Below are positions 51,290-63,708 of a DNA stretch of 64,000 nt, one piece after another. Positions within the stretch are counted from its first letter, which is position 1; each line of letters begins with the position of its first letter. Source of the DNA: Atrichornis clamosus. Its lineage: Eukaryota > Chordata > Aves > Passeriformes > Menuridae. The stretch lies in the NCBI GenBank assembly GCA_013400975.1, contig WBMZ01004770.1, forward strand, positions 552,700 to 616,699. Direction: 5' to 3'. Under the pieces are notes generated by a model, which was not told where the DNA came from, made no database searches, and saw only the letters and a list, made by a program, of their open reading frames with translations. Both the position numbers and the translations under genes were made by a program.

Positions 51290-51319
51290 GAAAAAAAAAA
51301 GGAAAAAAAAAAAAGAAAA
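51290..51319. repeat. Interrupted A-rich tract
   Basis: Two A-runs of ten or more, separated by GG and followed by GAAAAG. It is a simple repeat immediately left of an enhancer-like segment. Confidence 0.75.
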
Positions 51320-51339
51320 GATGGAAAGAAGGAGAAATT

Positions 51340-51660
51340 CTGCTATTTGCAAAATAAACCAATCTTCACACCATTTTGTGACCCCGGTAAGATTGGTCTT
51401 AAACATTTCAGCTAGCATCTATAAATTAACAAAAGGATTCCCCTCCCATTCATTTCCCTCATTTTCCATCCCCGACCTCCAAATCATACTTTGTGCATAA
51501 AAACTTGGTAAGAGCTTTTTGAAAGCTATTCAGCTATAATATCAAATGGTTGTGAACACTGCATTTATTTTTGCTCCTTGAACACAGGCCTGATATTGAA
51601 AAGATATAAAAGTCCCAGCAGCACTTTATATTGATGTTGGCATTAAAAATGCTTTTTCTG
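51340..51660. promoter_or_regulatory. Enhancer-like segment with 9-bp CCAAT inverted repeat
   Basis: ACCAATCTT (51358-51366) and AAGATTGGT (51389-51397) are exact complements. Each contains a CCAAT/ATTGG core, and CACA/TGTG lies between them. The rest is AT-rich but not simple, and holds several ATTTA/TAATAT-type homeodomain cores and a TATAAAAG at about 51605-51612. Paired CCAAT boxes are bound by NF-Y in promoters and enhancers. Function here is inferred. Confidence 0.3.
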
Positions 51661-54600
51661 TTAGTGAGAGAGGAGTTCCCCCTTAAAAAAATAAAAGCCA
51701 ATACCAGGCCTATCAAAACTTTATCATCCTGTTACCACTTCGGCACTGTATTAAAATATTCACAACTGAAGCTTGTTTTCATTAAAAATCCTTTTCCACT
51801 CTGCACAGGGGATCACAGTCCTGACACGGATCCAGAATTCCTACAAACCTTTGAAAAGGAGGAAAGCAAACTCTGCACTCACGTCACCTGAAAAAACACG
51901 TTCAGGTTTCCTCCCAGTTTGCTCCCAGCCTGCTCCCAGCCCCACGCTTGCAGAGATGAGTGGTGGCAGGGGCAGAGACCGGCCCCGGGAGCGCCGTGGT
52001 TCTCCTCGCCACCTCCTCCGGCCCTGCCCATCTCTCTCCAGGAAGGTGGACCCCGGGCACTGTGGCACAGCAGCTCGGTGCAGAGAGGCTTTTTGCAGAG
52101 GGCTAAATTGTGATTTATGCTTTATGGCACCAAAACTACGGGCATGTTATTTGTGTACATAATATAGCTTAGGTTTTCCTAGCAAGGGGAAGAGTGTTTT
52201 GTCTTCCTGAGTAAGCATTCATTTTAGAGACAGATAATCATGGCAGGTTTGCTCTCCTACATATCTTTTCTTCCATACATCTGTCGCTGTGTGTGAGAGA
52301 ACAGCTAAATACAGTGGGTCATAATATGAATGGAAGGCATCTTTCCAGACCTAAGAGACTTCAGGATTCTGGTGCCCGGAGATGGGATTCTAAGCAATTC
52401 TTGCTAAGGTCAGTAGCGCTGCTAACAAGCTGATATACAAATGTAAAGTACATTTCATGTGTATTATTATATTATACAATATTACATATCATCTGCAATT
52501 CAATTGGCTCTATTTGTTCAAACATGATAACTATAAGCATCATGTGGTTGGAAAGGAAATGAGCAAGGAACCCCCTAACTATTGGATCTGCCAGGGAACA
52601 AAAGGCAAGGGAAAATGCCATGGCAGAGCTGAGAACTGACTGTTCATGGGAGACTAACCTTACCTTTATTAAGGAAAAAAAATAATAAAAAGGACAACTG
52701 AGTTCATCAGGAAGGATCAGAACCCTCACATTTGGGCATCATTCAGTCAAGGGTTACTTGAAAGCTGTCATGTCACCCGGCGTGATGCAGGATAATTATG
52801 TCAGTGTGGTAATTCAGTGATGCAAAAACTACCACCAACCCTTCGTCCTCTGTGCTCTTTTGTCAGGTTCTGACTCACCCCAGCTCTGCTCCACTGCACC
52901 TCGGAAGACAAATCTACTGCAGGGCGCTACTGTGGCTCATGGTTACCTTGTGGTCCACATCTATTTTTGTCTCTGTTGTCTCCTGCTTTATATTTAGCTC
53001 TTTGGGCTTTCTAGAATTTAGCATAATGGAGCCCAATCAATGATGTGAGCCACTGAGCAGCAACACAGTGTGACTATGAAGAAATAATAATTGTGGCTTT
53101 CAGCATCAAGGTGGAGACATTTTTCTAGAGAAAAGAAATAAAGACCTCAGAAGAAGGATGCAGCATTTCTCTTCATATCACTTCATCGTGCATGATTTAC
53201 CATTGTGTTCTAGGGGACTGATTTTCAAAAAGAATGAATTTTGCATTAAATTCTGAGTATGGTTGCTGCAGAAGATATGATATTTGCCTATTCAGATGAT
53301 GAGCTGGATGCATAAGTGATCACATCAATGGGTAATATGCACATTCAGTCATGAGAAAAAATTTGCATGCCCTTTAAAGACCTAAAAGTTGAACATCTGG
53401 CCTTTTCTGTGGCACCTCAATTTTTTATCAATGTCTTGTCTACTTTGAAAGGTTTATTCCTAAAGCCATCAGATCATCACAGTCTTGATACAACATTGAT
53501 TGCACCCTGTTCACAAATGAGCCAAGCTAAGCTGTGGTGAGAATGACTTTAATTGTTCTGCATTACAGATGTTGTGTTTACCACAAAGTCCTGGAATTGC
53601 ACATGACTGGGCACTCATGAGTGCAGTACTTGGGACAGTCTGTATTCTGTCCAAATGAAAAGTTTCATTAACCTCCACAGCACGTGCTTCATGTAGGGTT
53701 GACAGCCAAAGGGAATCAGATGACAACTCTTTCCTCCTCACCAGCTCTCGTGTTTTCCAGAAACACATAGTTAATTGTCAGTATTAGCTGTGAGGAAAGA
53801 ATATTTTTTACCTAAAATGAGGTAAAAGTAAGTATGAGGTGCCACTTATTTCCTCTTCTTTTTGCCCTGCTTGCCTAACTGATGTCCCAGCCCTGAGCTT
53901 TCTGCTGGGTTTCCCAGAGAGACCAATATCTACACTTATTCAGGATACTGTATTTTTTTTCACATCTCACTAATTTGGAAAAAAGGTGATGAAAATTGCT
54001 CCTAACCTGAAAGTCTAATCATTTTTCTTGTATCTGTTTCCTACTATCTGGCTGGTGATGCTGAAGAGCTTTGATATGCTATGGGTGTTCCCTCCTCAGA
54101 GCAAGTCTCACACATCTCATCTTCATTTTTGTAATTTTGCCCTTGCCCCAACCATTCCACACCTCTAAAGAAATTTGGGTTTGGATTTTGAAGCACTGGC
54201 TATGAGTCATAGCAATATTTTCATACATCCCAGTATATTAGTTAGGGGACTTGTGGAACAGAGGAAGGACAGAGTGTTATTAGTTGAAATTCCCAAATGA
54301 AGGGCCAAACACTGAAAAACTTCCTCTGCTTTTTTCCAGCCTCAGATGAGGCAAAATTCTTATGTGGCATCAATAAATAATTATCTGCTAATTAGTGAAA
54401 GGTAGTTTTCTAGTACATTCTAGCCATCAGGCTTTCAGCCTTGGTGGCAATGTTGGGGCTCGTGGCTCTCAGCAGTGCCCAGCCTGGGTTTGCAGGACTA
54501 ATATTCAGGACATTTAGCCCCATTGCAATGCTTCAAATCTTGAAGTTAAGGAAGCCCTGCTTCTGTCTCTGACAGCTGCCATCCCAGTCTCAAAAAGCAG

Positions 54601-56379
54601 GATGACCCTCTCCAAACCCGGGTATGGTTAAAGCAGGTGACAGGGAAGGTAACGAGGGGCTCACGCGTCATTCTCGCTTGTGCAGACTTTGCATGCTTGT
54701 ACTTCTGACCCCAAGATCAAGTTCCAGATAGAGATGTACACAAAGTTTAGTTATCTTTCAGAGAAGCCACCAGAAGCCTAAAACTGAACATCTTTTTTTT
54801 TTCCACGAGGAAATCCTGTAGCAGCTCTCCTCCGCTAAGATAACTGCAGCTTTGCAGCACCTTTGCTGTGAACAGGCATCAGAGGAATTCATGCTGGTGT
54901 CTGGCCAGCAGGCAGAATGAAACTTCTGTGAAAAGAGAAAAATCAAGAAGGGGACCTGGGAAACGAAAGGACAGACACTCAGGAACTGTCACCTGCACTG
55001 AGCTAACAACAGTCTGCCCAGCTGAGGCTTGGCGTAAAGTGTTTACTCATCTGCCTTAACCCTGGAAAATGAAAAGGAGGTTAAAAATTAAACTGTGGAG
55101 CTGGCAACTACCGGAGTGAATTGACATGGTGGTGTAAACTTTTTCTAATACCAGGAATGCTCTGTAGCAGCAGAGTGACCAGGCATCAGGGTTCACATGT
55201 CGTAGCTTGACCCATGCAACTTAAGGCACTATGTGACCTTTGTGGAGTTAAGTGCACCTCTTTGTACTGACCTGTTTAATTTTGGTGATTAATTATGGTG
55301 TGGGTATCCCGATTCTTCCGAGAAGGTGTCCATCCAGCTATAGTCAGCCTTTCATTCCCAGCAGTACTTGCAGAGTAATGTGGGATGATAGATATCTTTC
55401 CTTTAAGTTTGCAAGGCTAGATTTACTAATGGCAGGCTATTTGAGTCATCTGGAAAACTATAGAAACCGAGTGGTACATCACCCCTCTTATTAGTGGCTC
55501 CTAGAGCCTGATTTTGGATCATAGCTTGCAAAAGGACTCAGCCAAGTGCTGCTGGAATCAACTTTAGGCTGAACCTTGAATTTCAGACAGATAAAAAAAA
55601 TGAATCCCTGTTAGAAGAGACTGCAGGGGATGGAATCTAAACCTGCTGGGGCTAAACTAACACCAGAAAGTGCTCGCCTGCCACTGCACGAGGCCAGTCT
55701 CTAAGTAGTTCGGTAGTTACCTTAACAACTATAAGAGGTGTAAATCTGTAGAGAGGACAGAAAGAATAAAGAGAGAAACTGCCCTACCTGTCTCTGACTC
55801 CACAGGGAATAACACAAGCAACATTCACAGTAACTGATGCTAGTAACTGCTCTAAATGGAGAGGAAAAATCTGTGGCTGAAATATCTGTACAAATTACAG
55901 GGAGACAAGCCTGTATCTCCAACTCTCTCTAAGTCTAATTCTTGTGCTGCACCATTGCTAAAGAACTTTAAGCCCCTTTGTATGAAATAGTAAATATGCA
56001 ACTACACAATTTCAGGTATAGGAAGAACTCTTCAGCAGCACCACGAGGTTATTACGGTCTCCCAGAACAAAACATGCACTGGTGTGTGGTAGGTGTGCAT
56101 TGCTGTAAAAAAAACATATCAGACTTTAAATGTAGAGGAGGCAAGAGACCACCTCCTTTGTGTTATGAATATAAGCAGTTGTAGAAATGTGCTCACACCC
56201 TGAGCAGATGGCTCCTGGGGCACAGGGAATAGTTTTTTGCTTTTCACAAGCCAAGCTGGTCTTGAGAGCAGAGAATAAAGCTGAAACATTTCAGACACTC
56301 AGAGCATATCACGTGTGGCTATTAGGGCAGGATTAAACAAACATAATTAGAGAAAGTCCTTCTGAAAGATGGTTCTGCT
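51661..56379. other. Noncoding stretch, no gene found
   Basis: A short GC- and CpG-richer patch at about 51900-52090 opens overlapping frames on both strands (129 and 75 codons) with no recognisable domain. It contains a repeated GCTCCCAG(C/T) motif at 51909-51940 and a 7-bp hairpin, ACCTGAA/TTCAGGT (51886-51907). The rest is AT-leaning unique sequence, with a T-run near 54792-54801. Confidence 0.6.
51909..51940. repeat. Short tandem repeat, (T)GCTCCCAG unit
   Basis: Three near-copies of a CTCCCAG-containing unit of about 10 bp follow each other. The array is small and probably slippage-derived. Confidence 0.65.
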
Positions 56380-56620
56380 AAAGGATTCAAGTGCACACCT
56401 ATTCTGCGCCCCGCTTGAAGTCCTAATGTTGCTCCACTGCTAGAAGCAAATGCCTTTTGAAGGCAGCTCAGAGCCACCGAGCAGTCGCTTAGCTTTATAG
56501 TTTGCTAGCTGCATGTCATCTTTGAAGGCTGGGAAATTGCAGAGGCAGTACCGTGATTCCCAGCCGAGTGAAGCAGACACTTGACACATTTCATCCCTTG
56601 CAATTAAGGGAGAAAAGCAG
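56380..56620. promoter_or_regulatory. Candidate conserved noncoding segment
   Basis: Compositionally balanced sequence with CpGs, no simple repeats and no open frame. It differs in texture from the neighbouring AT-rich DNA. Several E-box/homeodomain-size motifs are present, but none repeats enough to name a factor. This is a low-confidence call from sequence texture alone. Confidence 0.2.
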
Positions 56621-58084
56621 AAGCAGGGGAAAATTCAAGCAGCATTTTAGCAATAGACCACTCCCTTATCAAGATGAAGTACAAGCATCACCCACAGATA
56701 TATGCAGGATGGATGCTAAGCACAGACAGTAATAAATGCATGTGAACTTTGCATGAGAAAGCCTCACACTTAGAAGACTTCCTTTATTGCTCTTAGTCAT
56801 TTACACACATCCTTCTAAAGCGAGGAAGCTCAAACGTAATCAAACCCTGTGTGCAAATTACCAAGTCAAATGCTGTTGTTCTCTTCTGTTCCCTTTCTAC
56901 ATCAGAGCGCAAACTTCCCAGTGCAAAAATACAATCTTGTGATAAAATGACTAATACATGACTGAAGCCAGTTTCCATTGTGCAGGCATAGCTCTGGGGA
57001 TCATTTGTTTTTCATGGTAGATCCCTCAGACAGTGAATTCCTCTGGTGGTTGGGATTATATTAATGACCAAGACTGTTAGTCACCTCAAGGGAGCTGAAA
57101 TAGGATGCCACTCTGGTTGCCATTATTAATTCCAACTGCAGGTGTGAAAATTAATTTCATGGGTATTTTTATCATTTCCTTTTAGTTAAGGATTAGAGTT
57201 TCCAAATGACCCAGACTCCGGATGGAGAAAAATCTGAACCGGGTCTGCCCTGCACTCCTGCAACAGTGAACCAATTCTGATGGAGTAGGAGGAAAAATGT
57301 GGGGTATAAGACTTTCCATGCCTTGCTTGAAGACAATTAATGACACTGAAAGATATCAGATGTCATAATGACAAACACTTCTTTGCACCAAGACTCTGTA
57401 AAGTAATCCAGTAAATTGCAGGTTGTTTTCATTTCTATGGAAGAATAACACATTTGCCAATCGTGGGAGAAAAAAAGAAGTTAAATATATCAAACCAAAT
57501 CAAATGTAGCTGATTAGAAAGCTACAGTTTCCATTTGTTGGCACGGGTGCTGTTTTCATATAGATTTTCTGACAGATGCTGCTATATCTCCATAGTCAAG
57601 ACAGCTCCAGCAGCCAAGCTCCTGCCTGGCACCCTTAACCATAGGTGGAGTCGAGCTATTGAATTTGGGGAATGGGAGGGGAATGGCTGGAAGGAGAGCT
57701 GGCTCACCTTGGCTGGAATGAGCAGGAGCTGGAGTCAGCTGGACCCGTTATGGAAGGACGGGCTGGGAAGCAGGAAACACCATCCCCCCAGCCCCCTTCA
57801 CCGTTTCTGCCCGTGATTAAGCCTCAACTCCTGCCAGTTCAACTGGCAAAGGTGTTGGCTCCAAAACTGTCCTGTATTCACCGACACCTCCTCCTGCCAG
57901 AGCCCCATGAGTAATGCTCAGAAGATAAGCAGGTTAGGCCAGATTCAGTCAGATAATTAAAGGTTGGAGGCAACGTAAGATCCTTAGGCTCTCTTATATA
58001 CATACTGCTCATCCGGGGTTTGGATTTATAACTCATTGCGCTCATAACCTTTCATCCAACAGCTTTCCTCACGTCTGAGGCATC
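56621..58084. other. Noncoding stretch, no gene found
   Basis: No exon or repeat is recognised. A GC-richer piece at about 57600-57920 carries two overlapping frames (93 and 80 codons) without a recognisable domain. Confidence 0.6.
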
Positions 58085-58425
58085 CCTGCCGTGTGGGCAA
58101 GCACTGTGCCTGCCCCAGAGATGGACAGACAGGCAGACAGAAGTCGTGCCGGGGGGCGCAGGGCTCGGAGCTCCCGCCTTGTCTGTCGCAGCTATCAGCC
58201 CTTCATCTCTCGCCAAGTGCCTCTTCTTACCGCTGCCATGCGAAGTTTTTACGGCCTGATCCCTCTCCCCTCGCCCCTCCTGTGGCCGTTTCCATCAGCG
58301 CCATCCGAGCACGCAGCGGGGAGAAGCTGCTGCTCGGAATTGGCTCCGCTTTAGCCCTCCCTCCCCGCGCCGGGTGACCCTCCCCGCACGGAGCTGCCAG
58401 AGCCGCAGGGCTCGACGCCAGCCCT
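58085..58425. promoter_or_regulatory. Small CpG-enriched patch
   Basis: GC content and CpG count rise clearly against the flanks (for example GTGCCGGGGGGCGCAGGGC and CCCCGCGCCGGGTGACC). The patch includes a (GRCAG)n-like piece at about 58124-58141. It has no convincing TATA box or exon. Such patches mark alternative promoters or active distal elements in vertebrates. Overlapping 87- and 94-codon frames here follow from the high GC and show no known domain. Confidence 0.45.
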
Positions 58426-58760
58426 CCTCTGTTATAATGAACCTTTTTAGGTCATGTAAGCCAAGAACCTTGTGTTGCTAAAGACCCCATCAGTTACTTT
58501 AAGCAGTTATCGTATTTTACTGTTTACGGGGAATAAGCCCAGAGCATGGCGCTCAGCCCATCGCACGCAGCACAGTTTATCACCAAAAATTAATGAGTTT
58601 GCGCCATCTCGCACTTCAAGACATTAAATCATGGATTTGTTTAAAATTTACTGAAGTTCACAACTTTTAATAAAGACCGTCTCAACCTACACAGTTACAA
58701 GTCAAAACATAATGTCAGAATCATGCCCTTCTCGCCACTTACTCACGGCTGACTTTAAGG
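58426..58760. promoter_or_regulatory. Candidate conserved noncoding segment next to CpG patch
   Basis: This segment directly follows the CpG-enriched patch. It is AT-rich but not simple, with TTATAATGAACC, a nuclear-receptor-type half-site AGGTCA (in TTTTTAGGTCATG), TTAATGAG and TTTAATAAAG cores, and almost no open frames. The pairing of a CpG patch with motif-rich AT DNA suggests a regulatory element. Conservation is untested. Confidence 0.3.
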
Positions 58761-59084
58761 AAGAGATAGCATATAAAATTCACTTCTTTTTTCATGCTGC
58801 CACTGCAACCATTCTTACTGCTGAAACAACTTAATGCAGAACAGAAGGGAAAAAAGCAGCATAATTTTTCTGAGCTAAACTAGATACAAATGCAGAGTGC
58901 ATATTGGAGGACATTATCAGGACAGCTCAGATACGTAACATTAACGTAATTGCTTTATTCTCTTCCCTTAACTAATGTTAGTTTTCTGCATCTGTAGAGT
59001 TTTCAGGTGAACTTGTGCAGAAATTTTTACCCGGTTCTCCATTTACCCACTTCAGCTAATTTCAGAGGAAACACCACACTGTAT
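58761..59084. other. Noncoding stretch, no gene found
   Basis: AT-leaning unique sequence with no exon, repeat or regulatory motif cluster recognised. Confidence 0.6.
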
Positions 59085-59240
59085 AGCTGAACATGATCAC
59101 CCAGGTTGTAAATGATAAATTCCACCACAAAGCTTTATAAAAACCTTTATTGCAATTTAAGTCTTTATTTCTTTTAAATAAACAGATTTTTTTAGCATCA
59201 AGATCTCTTCATTGATTTTTACATTTCGGCAAAAAGTGTT
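59085..59240. other. AT-rich segment with clustered poly-A-signal-like hexamers
   Basis: On the minus strand, AATAAA hexamers (TTTATT on the plus strand) occur at about 59147 and 59163. The plus strand has TAAATAAAC near 59176. Paired signals could mark the 3' end of a minus-strand transcript or simply reflect AT-richness. No coding exon is seen on the upstream (right) side. Confidence 0.2.
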
Positions 59241-60404
59241 CATGAAAATTAGTAAACTAGGACATGCATCATGGAACAAGCACAGTGCAAATCTGGTGAC
59301 ACCAACCTTTAGCCACGTCTTAGAGTCACTTGCAGTTTTTCAGTCACACCCCTGGTGCCGTCTTCCTGTCGGGTAGGGAAACTGCTTCTGGATCACACTA
59401 AGTTATTTGGAACATTTCTAGTGTTTTATGAACGTTACAGGCGAGCAATGAAAATATTCTGATTGCTAAAAAGCCATCACTTAATTCGCCCTCAGAGTAG
59501 ACAGAGCAAACTCACACACTCAGGTGTAGCACCGATGCTGCAGCTTCCATACAGTGACTGTCAGGCACTTCCAGGGGAATAAAATCGAAGCCACTGCTAA
59601 AACCTCTCAGTTCCTAGAGCTAAAACACAAGCCCTCTTGGATGTGACACAAAAGCAACAAAAATGTGTGTTTAAGCCTGTCTGTTCAAGCTACTTTTTTC
59701 TAATTTAGCAACAGAAACTTTACAGACAAATGAATAGAGGTTGTGTATTCACAGTCTGGGCAGAATGGTCAAATAGAAGACTGTATAGGAAAATAAAACA
59801 TTTTTTTTTCTCTCCTTTTGCACAGTTTTGAAATGCAGCAAGTCTGGTGGATTTGGTAACACTAATACAAAACTGTAAAGCGAAGAGAGAGGAGAAGGCA
59901 AGTTTCATTAACAGAGAGAATTCTACATAAAATATACTGGAGCTGATGGAGGAAAGGAAGAGACAGCCAAGATGTTCAGCTGCAAGTGGAGTCCAATTTG
60001 ATGCTCAGCGTGAGTTTAAAGGGAAGATTTTCTCAGCCTTAAAATAAAAGAGCAGTATTGGATGCGTATGGGGCAGAAAACTGTCGTCACAGAAATGGAT
60101 TGTACTGGGCTTGGGAAAAGCGAGAGTGGCAAAAGTAGCTCATTTTGCTGCGCTACATTTATAGATGTGCTCATTTGAATGCTCCCAGGAGGACCAGCTT
60201 TCTGCGTCCAGACAAAATTATACAGGCATCCCACCACGTTGTATCACGACGCTAAAACCTGAGCATCGTAAAGGAGATCCACCAGACTTTAACTGGGAAT
60301 TTTGCCTTTGGATTTTGGGGAGCAGACCTGATTTCGTGCCAGCAGATCTGCTGCTGTCTTTTCATTTCTTGTAGGATCAGCCTTCTGACATAAACAAATT
60401 GCTA
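59241..60404. other. Noncoding stretch, no gene found
   Basis: No exon or dispersed repeat is recognised. Open frames are under 75 codons. Confidence 0.65.
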
Positions 60405-60565
60405 ACATCAAGGACCTGATCCTGCTTCCACTGAAATCAATACAAGTTTTGTCATTGTTTTCAATGGGATCAAGGATTCAATCCCACCGTTTTTGAAGTC
60501 AATAGGGTTGGGGTTTTCTCCGAATAAGCAAGGTTGTGCTAATGCTGCAGAATGGGCCTAAATTA
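60405..60565. mobile_element. Ancient amniote palindromic repeat
   Basis: GATCCTGCTTCCACTGAAATC (60418-60438) is answered on the other strand by TTTTCAATGGGATCAAGGATT (60458-60478), an imperfect inverted repeat. A second block, 'gaagtcaatagggttgggg', 'tttctccgaataag', 'ctgcagaatgggcctaaat', follows to 60565. These correspond to the dispersed sauropsid repeat with CATTGACTTCAATGGGA, TTTTGCCTGAGTAAGG and TGCAGGATTGGGCCC blocks, familiar from turtle, crocodilian and bird sequences. It is probably a non-autonomous DNA-transposon relic. I cannot supply a database name. Confidence 0.6.
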
Positions 60566-61299
60566 TATTGATTATTTGGATGTAAACCCAAGCACAAAAA
60601 CAGGATTAGGGGGGAAAGGGAGATGTATGAGAAAGTGAGGGTAGAGCAGCATCCATTCCTGGCATGCAGCGGGTCAGCAGGAGCTCCGCCGGAGCAAGGG
60701 CTGCAGTGGCACAGCACCAGGGAGCCACGTCCATCGGAAAATATCGGGGGGAAGAGGGAAGGAATTCATCGTGGAGATCCTTTTTCATCTGCTCCTTCTA
60801 AAGCAAACCTATGAGTTACTCATCCTTTATTAAAAATAAACAGAATACTGAGAGAAGAAATTATTGTCACATACACACACACAGTAATTGGTTCTCCTTC
60901 TTCGTTGCTGCTTCTTTTCCCTCTTCTCTGATACAGGGTTGTTCTGTGTTTCTGCAACAACTACTGGCAAATCAGAATTTATTGTACATATGTTTGTGTT
61001 CCACTTAATAAAAAAGATACTTATATTTTCAGATAAACTTTGTTAGTAATTCATGAGGTAAGTGACTATTTATGCTAATAAGGGAGAAATATATTCTCAA
61101 GCATAATGCATTACATAAATTTGAATGTAAAATGTTCAATTATGAAGTAAATACAGGTAATGCAAATAGTAAATTACATCCAATAAAAATATATAAAGAA
61201 TGTGTCTTCAAAGAGAGAGAGGCTTTTATTTGCGTCTGTGAGTTGTTTAAAGAGAAAAGAATTAATAAATACTGAATTACTCTTATGATGATTTAGCTC
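60566..61299. other. Noncoding stretch, no gene found
   Basis: Includes a modestly GC-richer piece around 60640-60740 with a 72-codon minus-strand frame, and an AC microsatellite-like run near 60872-60882. No exon is recognised. Confidence 0.6.
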
Positions 61300-61560
61300 A
61301 TAATTCACCAATCCATAACAACTCCCAGTAATCAGACTGTTGTTTCATACCCTCCAATATAAGGCAGGACTGTTTCCTCAGCAATTTTATCCCTACCAGA
61401 TTATCTCGTCTGATTCTATTAATTCTCTCCCATAAATCTGCTAACAGTGATATGTGATTTACTTACCCTGTTAACTGATCTGAAGACTGTTAAAAGGATT
61501 TATCTAGCACTGCACCTAGGAGCAGTTTATGCCTTATCACTCTGTTACTCCGAAGAAGTC
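61300..61560. promoter_or_regulatory. Candidate conserved noncoding segment
   Basis: AT-rich but complex DNA with few open frames and many homeodomain/GATA-sized cores (AGATTATCTCG, CTATTAATTC, GTTAACTGATC). The texture resembles vertebrate conserved noncoding elements. No alignment was available. Confidence 0.22.
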
Positions 61561-63224
61561 TTTCTCAAATCAATTTGGCTGGTTTCATAGTTAAATTCAG
61601 CGGACACTGTTTAGTTCTGCACCATAAAATAAGACACTAGATAAACAAAGGGAGCAGTAACTGTACTTAATGTGTTGGTCTTGATATGTGTTTAAGTTAT
61701 AACAAATTACTCTCCGAGTCCATATAACACAAAACCTGCACGTTCGCCCCTGCTGACTCTGGTGTGTTGGACAGACACACACGCACACACGCTCCAGCGG
61801 TGGAAGTTCCTGCCTCTGGCGTGCTCAGCGCAGGCCGACCCCAGAGGATTTGGAGTTAATGTTTCACGTCCCCCTGCACGGTCAGTCAGAAAACTCTCCC
61901 ACAATAAATATACATTAGTTTGGAGGCTGATGAACCAGGTCAGCAGCACACTGGGAGCGCGCAGGGCTCCCCGGCACGTCGTCGAACGGAGATGCTTAAA
62001 AACAAACGGGAGCAAGGGGCTGTGAGAGGGACAGTGGAGTTTTCCCTCTGCCTGTCTCAGGGCAGGATTGTTACAAACAGTGCTGGGAAAAGGGAGCAGT
62101 CTGAGGGAATTGGCCTGCGATAATTGTGGAAAAACTGAAGACTGAATAGCTCTAATTGAAATGAAAGTGTATGATTGTTATGGAAGAAACACTGTTAATA
62201 GAGGACTGTAAATGTTTAGACACCCATTGTGAATAGCCAAATAATAAAGAAAAATACTACTAAAATGAGAATTATATAGTGTAGGGAGGAGAATGTTGCT
62301 TCTGAAGGTTATCCAAAAATTGCTAATAATCTTTTTTTCCTGCTGCACTGAACAGTAGAGACATTTTGGTGCAGCAGTTCTATGTAACAATCACACAAGA
62401 ACAATATTGTACAACTAATAATTTTACTCGCTGTTCTGGTAGGTCAGAGCTTCAATTAATTTGTAGCATTTGCTTACATTGGTATCAATTAAGAGACGGT
62501 CTCCATTAGCTCATACAATTTCATATTCTTTGTTTAGAGTTCAGAGTTTACTCAGGAAATTTACTCGTCTGCAAATGTAGCACTTTGAATACTCACATCC
62601 AAACAAACTATTTTATGGGGCTGGAGCCACATTTCCATAGGCATCTAGTACACGGGCAAGGGAAATACTACAACTGTACATTCTGAAATGCGACAATATT
62701 AACAATATTTTAATTTTAAAATTTTAGCACACACTTTATGTCTGTCATAGGTGAGCATGATAAGTGATATACAGTGCTATGTTCATCTTGCTCAGGGAAA
62801 AAAACAAATACAGGGAATTGGACTGTCCTGGGGGGATTTATGCTGTGAGCCTGGAAGTTTTGTTGATTCCAACAAAGTGAAGAAATAGGAAAGACAGCCT
62901 GAGCAGTGAACTTGTAGTAACTTTGTCATGGATTGCACTGTAAGATAAAGGTAGCAGATGTCCGTGGCTCTGTGTGTGCGGGTGTGTTGCGGGATGGTGC
63001 AGAACTGTGTTTTAATTTTGTTAGAAATTTTGGTAGCATTTTTAATCTTTACAGAATTGCCACTATGATCATTTCTAGATGTAGTTATCTTCCTAAATTC
63101 GCAGTATGCCCTACCCCTTTTAGCTGCCAGGAACAGTACATGCTGTATGACTTTCAGATGTTAGTACTGGCACTCACACTGATAATGGCACAGTCAGAAG
63201 ATGTTATCCATTCGTAAATCCACT
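61561..63224. other. Noncoding stretch, no gene found
   Basis: A short CA-rich run lies at 61774-61792, in a slightly CpG-richer piece (61740-62000) that opens overlapping frames on both strands (102 and 87 codons). The 10-bp palindrome ACAATATTGT lies at 62402-62411. No exon is recognised, including in the 94-codon plus frame at 62933-63217. Confidence 0.6.
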
Positions 63225-63342
63225 CGCCAAGTGCTATTTCCTAAGCAGAGATTCTTTGGCTATTGCAAATGATGACTTTCACAGTCGGTGAAAAATCACC
63301 CAGAGCCTTGCCCGCACCTACTGAGTGATACCCTGAGCGGGG

Positions 63343-63352
63343 TTATAAATAG
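63343..63352 (+). promoter_or_regulatory. TATA box / MEF2-type site
   Basis: TTATAAATAG fits both a plus-strand TATA box (TATAAATA at 63344-63351) and the MEF2 consensus YTAWWWWTAR. It stands in GC-richer surroundings (GCGGGG before, GCGAACTCCGGGGGGG after), as a core promoter box would. A start site would be expected near 63375. The small 64-codon frame that opens at 63380 has no recognisable domain. Confidence 0.4.
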
Positions 63353-63708
63353 CGAACTCCGGGGGGGAAGGGTCCGGGTATGGGGAGCAGGGAGGATTTG
63401 AAGTACAATGTTCAAGAAGCAGGTTTAATATATGACCAAGTGTCAGAAGTCAGGTTTCTGAGAATTACTTTTCAGATAAACAACTTTATAGCACCGCACT
63501 TAATCTTACTTACTAGAGACATCTCATTTATCACGGAATTACAAGTAACTTTAATTCTATCGATATTCCCATAAAGCCCGGTTGGAAAATCGAGCCTGGC
63601 AGCCCCGGAGGCTGCGGGTCTCCCCGGCCTGCGACGGGGAACAGCGGGCGCAGCCGGGGCCGGGCGGGACCGCTGCGGGGGCGGGCGGGACCCGCCGGGG
63701 GGGCCCGG

